A stretch of 64,000 bases of DNA, taken from positions 2,640,548 to 2,704,547 of the forward strand of contig OY282370.1 of NCBI GenBank assembly GCA_958295745.1, read 5' to 3'. The stretch is from an uncultured Acidimicrobiia bacterium. Its GTDB lineage: Bacteria > Actinomycetota > Acidimicrobiia > Spongiisociales > Spongiisociaceae. Under the pieces are notes generated by a model. It made no database searches. It was not told the origin of the DNA and saw only the letters and a program-made list of their open reading frames with translations. The stretch's first letter is position 1. Every line of letters starts with the position of its first letter. The position numbers and the translations under genes were made by a program. Positions 59,132 to 64,000 of the stretch are shown here, piece by piece.

Positions 59132-59545
59132 ATGCCTACACTTAAAACATATAACCTGTTTATTTCCCATGCATGGAAACGTAATGATGATGAGTACTAC
59201 AGGCTCACAGGAATGCTTAATAGGGCCTCAAATTTTAAATGGAAGAACTACTCAGTTCCTGAACATAGCCCAGCTGATGCCAATAATGATGCTGCACTAA
59301 CTAAGAAATTGGAGAATCAAATCCGACCAACTCATTGTGTACTTGTTCTTTCGGGAATGTATGTTATTCATCGCAAATGGATTCAAAAGGAGATACAGAT
59401 TGCTCAGTATATGAACAAGCCTATAATAGGAATACGACCTCAGGGCCGACAACGTATTCCAGAAAAAGTAAAAGGATCAGCTATAGTTATGGTCGGATGG
59501 AAAACACCTTCAATTGTTGGGGCAATTCGTGCCTACTCCCTCTGA
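59132..59545 (+). CDS. TIR-like (ThsB-type) domain protein
   Basis: 137 residues from ATG 59132, with AAGGAG five bases before. The TIR-like pattern is YNLFISHAWKRNDDEYYRLT, a mid-domain acidic region, THCVLVLSGMYVIHRKWIQK and KPIIGIRPQG, as in Thoeris ThsB and MTH538-type TIR proteins. Such proteins sense infection and make a cyclic ADP-ribose signal. GC is about 38%, far below its neighbours, so the gene is probably acquired. The next gene starts before its stop, so they are a unit. Confidence 0.8.
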   Translation: MPTLKTYNLFISHAWKRNDDEYYRLTGMLNRASNFKWKNYSVPEHSPADANNDAALTKKLENQIRPTHCVLVLSGMYVIHRKWIQKEIQIAQYMNKPIIGIRPQGRQRIPEKVKGSAIVMVGWKTPSIVGAIRAYSL

Positions 59546-59990
59546 TTTCGGAGAATCGCCAAAGTCAATATCGTCAACTTCGCATCATCAATTACTGTTT
59601 GAGCAGTACAAAATGGCCGTTGAGATGGCAGATCGTGTCAGCAGTCGTCGTTTATCAACAAACAGACTATTCGTATATCTTATTGTGGCTATGACTGCTG
59701 TAAATACCTCTGCCTTTATCCGAGACAAATGGTTGTTTTTAATAGTCTCATTAGCTACCATTTCAGCCTGTTATATTTGGTGGATTATTATCCGAGACTA
59801 CGAAAAACTGAACTCAGCTAAGTTTCGTGTAATACAAAAAATTGAAAAAGAATTACCAGTCCAACTATTCATCAAAGAGGAAAAATACTATAAAAAGGGA
59901 GGTTACAAGGGATTAAGTCGGCTTGAACGGATTTTTCCGTGCTTACTGGCTGTTATTCATGTAGTAGCTATTATCGTTAGTTTTATCTAA
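59529..59990 (+). CDS. membrane effector-like protein with three helices
   Basis: About 153 residues from GTG 59529, overlapping the TIR gene by 17 bases. Two membrane helices (FVYLIVAMTAVNTSAFI and WLFLIVSLATISACYIWWI) are separated by a short loop, then a cytoplasmic helical part (YEKLNSAKFRVIQKIEKEL), then a last helix (CLLAVIHVVAIIVSFI). The conserved start QYKMAVEMADRVSSRRLSTN resembles SLATT-like and RipA-like membrane proteins beside TIR genes. A pore-forming effector triggered by the TIR product is inferred. Low GC. The family name is not certain. Confidence 0.7.
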   Translation: MPTPSDFGESPKSISSTSHHQLLFEQYKMAVEMADRVSSRRLSTNRLFVYLIVAMTAVNTSAFIRDKWLFLIVSLATISACYIWWIIIRDYEKLNSAKFRVIQKIEKELPVQLFIKEEKYYKKGGYKGLSRLERIFPCLLAVIHVVAIIVSFI

Positions 59991-60116
59991 GAGGGTTTAG
60001 AAGCTGGACTGTATTGGATACCCAGCAGGCGGGCGGCGATGCCATGAACCGTATCGCCCTCGGGCACTTTCCGCCTCTCTACTGCATCTGCCGACCAGAC
60101 TGCATCGCCGGGGCGG

Positions 60117-63100
60117 CTAACGGGTCCTGACGCAACGGCCCCGGTACGCCAGGCCGCGGAGGCCGGGGGCGAAGCCCCTCTCGAGCAGGCGGGCGCCGAG
60201 GGGGTGGTCGGCTGCTGGCTCGCCGTCGATGGTCTCTATGGCCAGACGTCTGTGTCTCTCGCCGATCTCGGTCAGTGCCTCCGCCGCCGCGTCGTGGAGC
60301 TCTGGGTCGCGGGTGAGCAGGACGGCTCTGCGGCCGCCTCTCTCCAGGAAGATCGAAGGGATCCCGCCGTGGAGGATCACGTAGGCGCCGGCGGCCCGGC
60401 TGGTGCGTCCTTCGCCATGCTCCGGCCACGGGATCAGCGTTCCATACGGGTTGGCCGGATCGGCGGCCGCCAGGATCACCGTTCCTTCCGGTTCCTCAAC
60501 CATCCGCAGCCTGTCCACCGCCCCGGGAAGGGCGAACTGGAGGCCGCCCAGCCCTTCCACGAAATAGCCGCGGCGGATGCGTCCGGTCTCCTCCATGTGA
60601 TTGAGCACCGGATACAGGGTGGTGAGCCCGCCCGGGATGTTCTCCGCCAGCGCCCCTGCCCTGGTCAGCACGCCTTGGCGGTCCAGGAGCAGGTCGGTCC
60701 AGGCGGTCGCCCACACTGCGTCGGAGGAGGGGGACGGGCAGAGATCGGCCACCAATGACCAGCGCCCCGACGAGGAGGGCGGCAGGGCGGACGGCAGGTG
60801 ACGGGGCCGGATCGGCCGGGGCGGGCGCCTTCGGCCGGAACGCCGGCGGGGTGCGGAGGCGGAATCCGGACGGCGGCGGGGCATGCTGCGCACCTTTCCC
60901 AGCCCGAGGGCGCGGAGAGGGGCGAGGGTGTCGTTGGTTACCTCGCCCGCCCACACCAGATCCCACAACGCGTCCAGGGTGTCCTCTAGGCGCTCTCCGC
61001 CCGCCGCGGTGTGGATGTCCCTGAAGAAGGAAGCGCCCCGACCGGCGAGGTGGCCGCGGATCGCCTCGTGGAGGTCCGAGCCGGGGGGTTCCCGGTCGAG
61101 GCCGCGGTGGAGTATCTCCAGCTGGTCCCGCAGGTACAGGGCCACCCGTCCGTCGCGGGGTCCGAGGGGGCCGCGGCCCACCCACACCACCTCCCCGGAG
61201 GCCATGAGCTGATCGAGCATCCCCGGCGTGTAGTCGAGGCGGGCGGGGAGGACGTCCCGTTCGAGGATCGAGGCGGGCAAGGAGACTCCTTGGAGGGTGC
61301 GGATCACCTCGACCACCGCGTCGGGGTGGCGGCGGCCGGTGCGGCCCACCCCCTGCCAGGCGGGGAGGAACCGGCCCAGCGCGGCCTGCTCCACCGCTTC
61401 GATCTCCTGGCGAAGCACCGCCAGGCTGCGCCGCTTGAGCCTCCGAAGCACCCCTGTGTCCACCCACTCGCGGCTAGCCCCTCCCGGACGGAAGGTGCCG
61501 CGGGCCACCTTGCCCTCCTGCTCGAGAGCCCCGAGCGCCTTGGCGGCCGCGGCGACGGGGAGGCCGAGCGCCGCCGCCGCCTCTTCGTCCGTGAAAGGTC
61601 CGCGGGTGCGCGCATAGCGGCCCACCACCTCGCCCAAGGGGTCCGGGCCGGCTTCGAGGAAGGCGTGGGGGGTCCCCGGCGGCGGCTGGACGCCCAGAGC
61701 GTCGCGCAGCCGGCCGGCGTCTTCGATGGCCGCCCAGGAGGGTCTGCCCGCTATCGAAACCCGGATAGCCCGCCGGGTGTCCTCCAAACCGGCCAGGATG
61801 CCCCCGGCCTCGCCGGCGCCGGAGGACAGGCGGGCGGCCACCCCCTCCTCGGTGAGCGGGCCGAGGGCGCGCAGCAGGTCGTGCACCCCGTCGGGGCCTC
61901 GGGCTCGGCGGCCCTCGGCCAGCCGCTGGAGCTCCAGCTCCACCGAGGCCGCCACCTCCTCGTTCAGCAGCTCCCGCATCTCCCCCTCGCCGAGCAGATC
62001 CGCTAGCAGCTCCCGGTCCAGGGTCAGCGCCGCCGCCCTCCGCTCCGCCGGGGCGGTGTCCCCTTCATATAGGAAGGAGGCCACGAACTGGAACAGGAGC
62101 GAGGAGGCGAAGGGGCCGGCGCCGGTGGTTTCCACTTCCACCATCCGGACCTTCCGTGATCCGATGTCCTCCAGCAGCCTCTTGGCCGCCGGGAGGTCGA
62201 AGACGTCCTGGAGGATCTCCCGGTAGGTCTCCAGGACGATCGGGAACGAGCCGAACCGGGTGGCGATCGCCATCAGGTCCGAAGCCCGCCGCCGCTGCAG
62301 CCAAAGGGGCGTCCGCCCGTCGAAGCGCCTCCGGGGCAGGAGGAGGGCCCGGGCGGCGGCCTCCCGGAACCGGGCCGCGAAGACGGCGGTGCCCGAAAGC
62401 TCTTCGATCAGCATCCCCTCGAGCTCGTCGGGTTCGACCAGCAGATCGTCCAGAGCGGGAAGGTCGTCGGTGTCTATGAACCGGAAGGAAATCCCGTCGT
62501 CGCTCCAGATGACGTCCAGGTTCCTCCCGTACCGCCGGCGGAGCCGCCGGTTGATGGCCATCGCCCACGGGGCGTGCACCCGTCCGCCCAGGGGGGAGAG
62601 GATGGCGATCCGCCAGTCCCCGATCTCGTCCCGGAACCGTTCCACGACCACCGTCCGGTCGGTGGGGAGAACCCCGGCGGCGTATTTCTGGTCGGCCAGG
62701 AATGCGGCCAGGTTGGAGGCCGCCCAGGGGTCGAGATGGTGTTCCTCTCGGAGGACCTCGGCGGCCCGATCCGGTTCCATGGCGCCGATCCGGCGGATGA
62801 ACCGGCCCACGGCCAGCCCGGTTTCGAGGGGGCGGCCTTCCCGGTCGCCCCGCCAGAAGGGCATGCGGGCCGAGGGCTCGGCGGGCGCCGGAACCACCTC
62901 GACCCGGTCGGGGGTGATGTCGCTGATGCGCCAGGTGGAGGTGCCGAGGATGAACACGTCCCCGGGCCGGGACTCGTAGACCATCTCCTCGTCGAGCTCC
63001 CCCACCCGGCTCCCGTCGGGCAGGTTGACCGTGTAGAGGCCGCGGTCGGGGATGGTCCCGGGGTTGGTTACAGCTAGCCGCTGGGCGCCGGAACGGGCGG

Positions 63101-64000
63101 TGAGAACGTGGGTTACCCGATCCCACACCAGCCGGGGCCGCAGCTCGCCGAACAGCTCCGATGGATAACGCCCCGCCAGCATGTCGAGCACCGCCTCGAA
63201 GGGGCCGCGGGCCAGGTCGCGGTAGGGGGTGGCCCGCCTCACCAACCCGTACAGGTCGTCTACGCGCCAGTCGTCCACCGCCACCGCCGCCACCACCTGC
63301 TGGGCCAGCACATCCAGAGGACTCTGGGGGACGACGGTGGGCTCCACAGCCCCGGACAGCATCAGGCCGGCCACCACGGTCGCTTCCAGGAGGTCCCCGC
63401 GGAACTTGGGGAAGATCTTGGCCACGCTGGTCGCCCCCACCTGGTGCCCGGCCCGCCCCACCCGCTGCAGCCCGGAGGCCACGCTGGTGGGAGACTCGAT
63501 ATGCACCACCAGATCCACCGCCCCCATGTCGATGCCCAGCTCCAGGGTGGAGGTGGCCACCACCGCCGGCAGATCGCCCCGTTTCAGCAGGTCCTCGATC
63601 GCCAGGCGCTGCTCACGGGAGACCGAGCCGTGATGGGCGCGGGCTATCTCCTCGCCGGCCAGGTCGTTCAGCTCGGTGCATAGCCGCTCGGCCAGCCGCC
63701 GGGAGTTGGCGAACACGATGGTGGACCGGTGGGCCCGGATCAGGTCGAGCACCTTCGGGTAGATCGAAGGCCAGATGGACCGGTACCCGGGGTCGGAAGG
63801 GTCGGAGTCGAGCGGGTCGGGGGGCGCGGGGGCCGCCATGTCCTCCACCGGGACCACGACCTCGACTTCCAGCCCCCGGTCGCTGGGGACGTCTATGACG
63901 GTTACGGGCCTGGGAGTCCAGACCTCTCCTTCGAGGCGGCCCCCGCCCATGAACTCGGCGATGACCTGCAGCGGGCGCTGGGTGGCGGACAGCCCGATCC
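60117..64000 (-). CDS. lhr: Lhr-type helicase, 5' end beyond the window
   Basis: About 1294 residues are in the window; the start lies to the right. Near the edge is IGLSATQRPLQVIAEFMGGG (motif III). The second helicase domain shows RAHHGSVSREQRLAIEDLL, ATSTLELGIDMGAVDLVVH and LQRVGRAGHQVGATSVAKIF. After it come the Lhr winged-helix and beta-barrel core and a long C-terminal extension. Lhr is a DNA repair helicase of Actinobacteria, about 1500 residues when complete, and unwinds DNA or RNA:DNA hybrids 3' to 5'. Codon use and GC are native. It is unrelated to the defence island by position. Confidence 0.93.
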   Translation of the reverse strand, partial: IGLSATQRPLQVIAEFMGGGRLEGEVWTPRPVTVIDVPSDRGLEVEVVVPVEDMAAPAPPDPLDSDPSDPGYRSIWPSIYPKVLDLIRAHRSTIVFANSRRLAERLCTELNDLAGEEIARAHHGSVSREQRLAIEDLLKRGDLPAVVATSTLELGIDMGAVDLVVHIESPTSVASGLQRVGRAGHQVGATSVAKIFPKFRGDLLEATVVAGLMLSGAVEPTVVPQSPLDVLAQQVVAAVAVDDWRVDDLYGLVRRATPYRDLARGPFEAVLDMLAGRYPSELFGELRPRLVWDRVTHVLTARSGAQRLAVTNPGTIPDRGLYTVNLPDGSRVGELDEEMVYESRPGDVFILGTSTWRISDITPDRVEVVPAPAEPSARMPFWRGDREGRPLETGLAVGRFIRRIGAMEPDRAAEVLREEHHLDPWAASNLAAFLADQKYAAGVLPTDRTVVVERFRDEIGDWRIAILSPLGGRVHAPWAMAINRRLRRRYGRNLDVIWSDDGISFRFIDTDDLPALDDLLVEPDELEGMLIEELSGTAVFAARFREAAARALLLPRRRFDGRTPLWLQRRRASDLMAIATRFGSFPIVLETYREILQDVFDLPAAKRLLEDIGSRKVRMVEVETTGAGPFASSLLFQFVASFLYEGDTAPAERRAAALTLDRELLADLLGEGEMRELLNEEVAASVELELQRLAEGRRARGPDGVHDLLRALGPLTEEGVAARLSSGAGEAGGILAGLEDTRRAIRVSIAGRPSWAAIEDAGRLRDALGVQPPPGTPHAFLEAGPDPLGEVVGRYARTRGPFTDEEAAAALGLPVAAAAKALGALEQEGKVARGTFRPGGASREWVDTGVLRRLKRRSLAVLRQEIEAVEQAALGRFLPAWQGVGRTGRRHPDAVVEVIRTLQGVSLPASILERDVLPARLDYTPGMLDQLMASGEVVWVGRGPLGPRDGRVALYLRDQLEILHRGLDREPPGSDLHEAIRGHLAGRGASFFRDIHTAAGGERLEDTLDALWDLVWAGEVTNDTLAPLRALGLGKVRSMPRRRPDSASAPRRRSGRRRPPRPIRPRHLPSALPPSSSGRWSLVADLCPSPSSDAVWATAWTDLLLDRQGVLTRAGALAENIPGGLTTLYPVLNHMEETGRIRRGYFVEGLGGLQFALPGAVDRLRMVEEPEGTVILAAADPANPYGTLIPWPEHGEGRTSRAAGAYVILHGGIPSIFLERGGRRAVLLTRDPELHDAAAEALTEIGERHRRLAIETIDGEPAADHPLGARLLERGFAPGLRGLAYRGRCVRTR

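Overview
The window is a high-GC (about two thirds G+C) bacterial chromosome segment, most likely from an actinobacterium. The signs are frequent GTG/TTG starts, a F420-type PPOX oxidoreductase, a mycothiol-dependent maleylpyruvate-isomerase-family protein, VapBC and VapB45-like modules, and a leaderless-looking promoter. The genus cannot be told from this sequence. No rRNA, tRNA or CRISPR array was seen.

Layout. 1-0.9 kb: non-coding. 0.9-5.6 kb: a nitrogen-catabolic block with two divergent carbon-nitrogen hydrolases (beta-ureidopropionase-like and N-carbamoyl-D-amino-acid-hydrolase-like) and two fold-type-II PLP enzymes. 5.6-10.8 kb: an accessory island with an overlapping MNT/HEPN pair, a low-GC PD-(D/E)XK-like protein, an ISL3-type IS with exact 8-bp target duplications and a broken transposase, a vapB with a deleted vapC, a PPOX protein and a DUF433 antitoxin. 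10.8-16.3 kb: a xdhD-ssnA-ygfK type purine-catabolic operon. 16.4-31 kb: mixed housekeeping and metabolic genes (thiamine-binding protein, HTH regulator, cytochrome c lipoprotein, acyl-CoA synthetase, orphan DNA methyltransferase, AI-2E exporter family, Fic, thyA, PhyH dioxygenase, amidohydrolase). 31-36 kb: a glutamine-synthetase-like enzyme, a class III aminotransferase, a serine/threonine-dehydratase-like enzyme and an aspartate-dehydrogenase-like enzyme. 36-44 kb: a frameshifted DUF6338 gene, HicB, an ABC exporter, intergenic repeats and the ATP-grasp/alpha-E/transglutaminase operon. 44.8-55.6 kb: a defence island. 55.8-60 kb: YccF, a universal stress protein, flavin reductase, SDR and a low-GC TIR plus membrane-protein pair. 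60.1 kb to the end: an Lhr helicase, cut by the window edge.

Two systems stand out. First, the two catabolic blocks together look like a variant anaerobic-type purine (urate) route. Here N-carbamoyl hydrolases would replace the carbamoyltransferase chemistry of the known ygfK/ssnA/xdhD clusters, and both redox enzymes lack their flavin/NAD modules. Second, the defence island holds an Eco57I-type methylase whose reading frame runs through a 26-unit tetranucleotide tract, (GTCC)7(GACC)19. The tract is followed by a 65-bp imperfect duplication that places the same peptide motif in two different frames. The methylase is followed by a RAMA-domain protein, a relic of a second helicase copy, an intact PLD-SNF2 helicase and a Fic protein with a 19-bp palindromic operator. 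It reads as a phase-variable restriction or anti-phage system with three translational states. A separate TIR/three-helix membrane pair is a likely Thoeris-like module.
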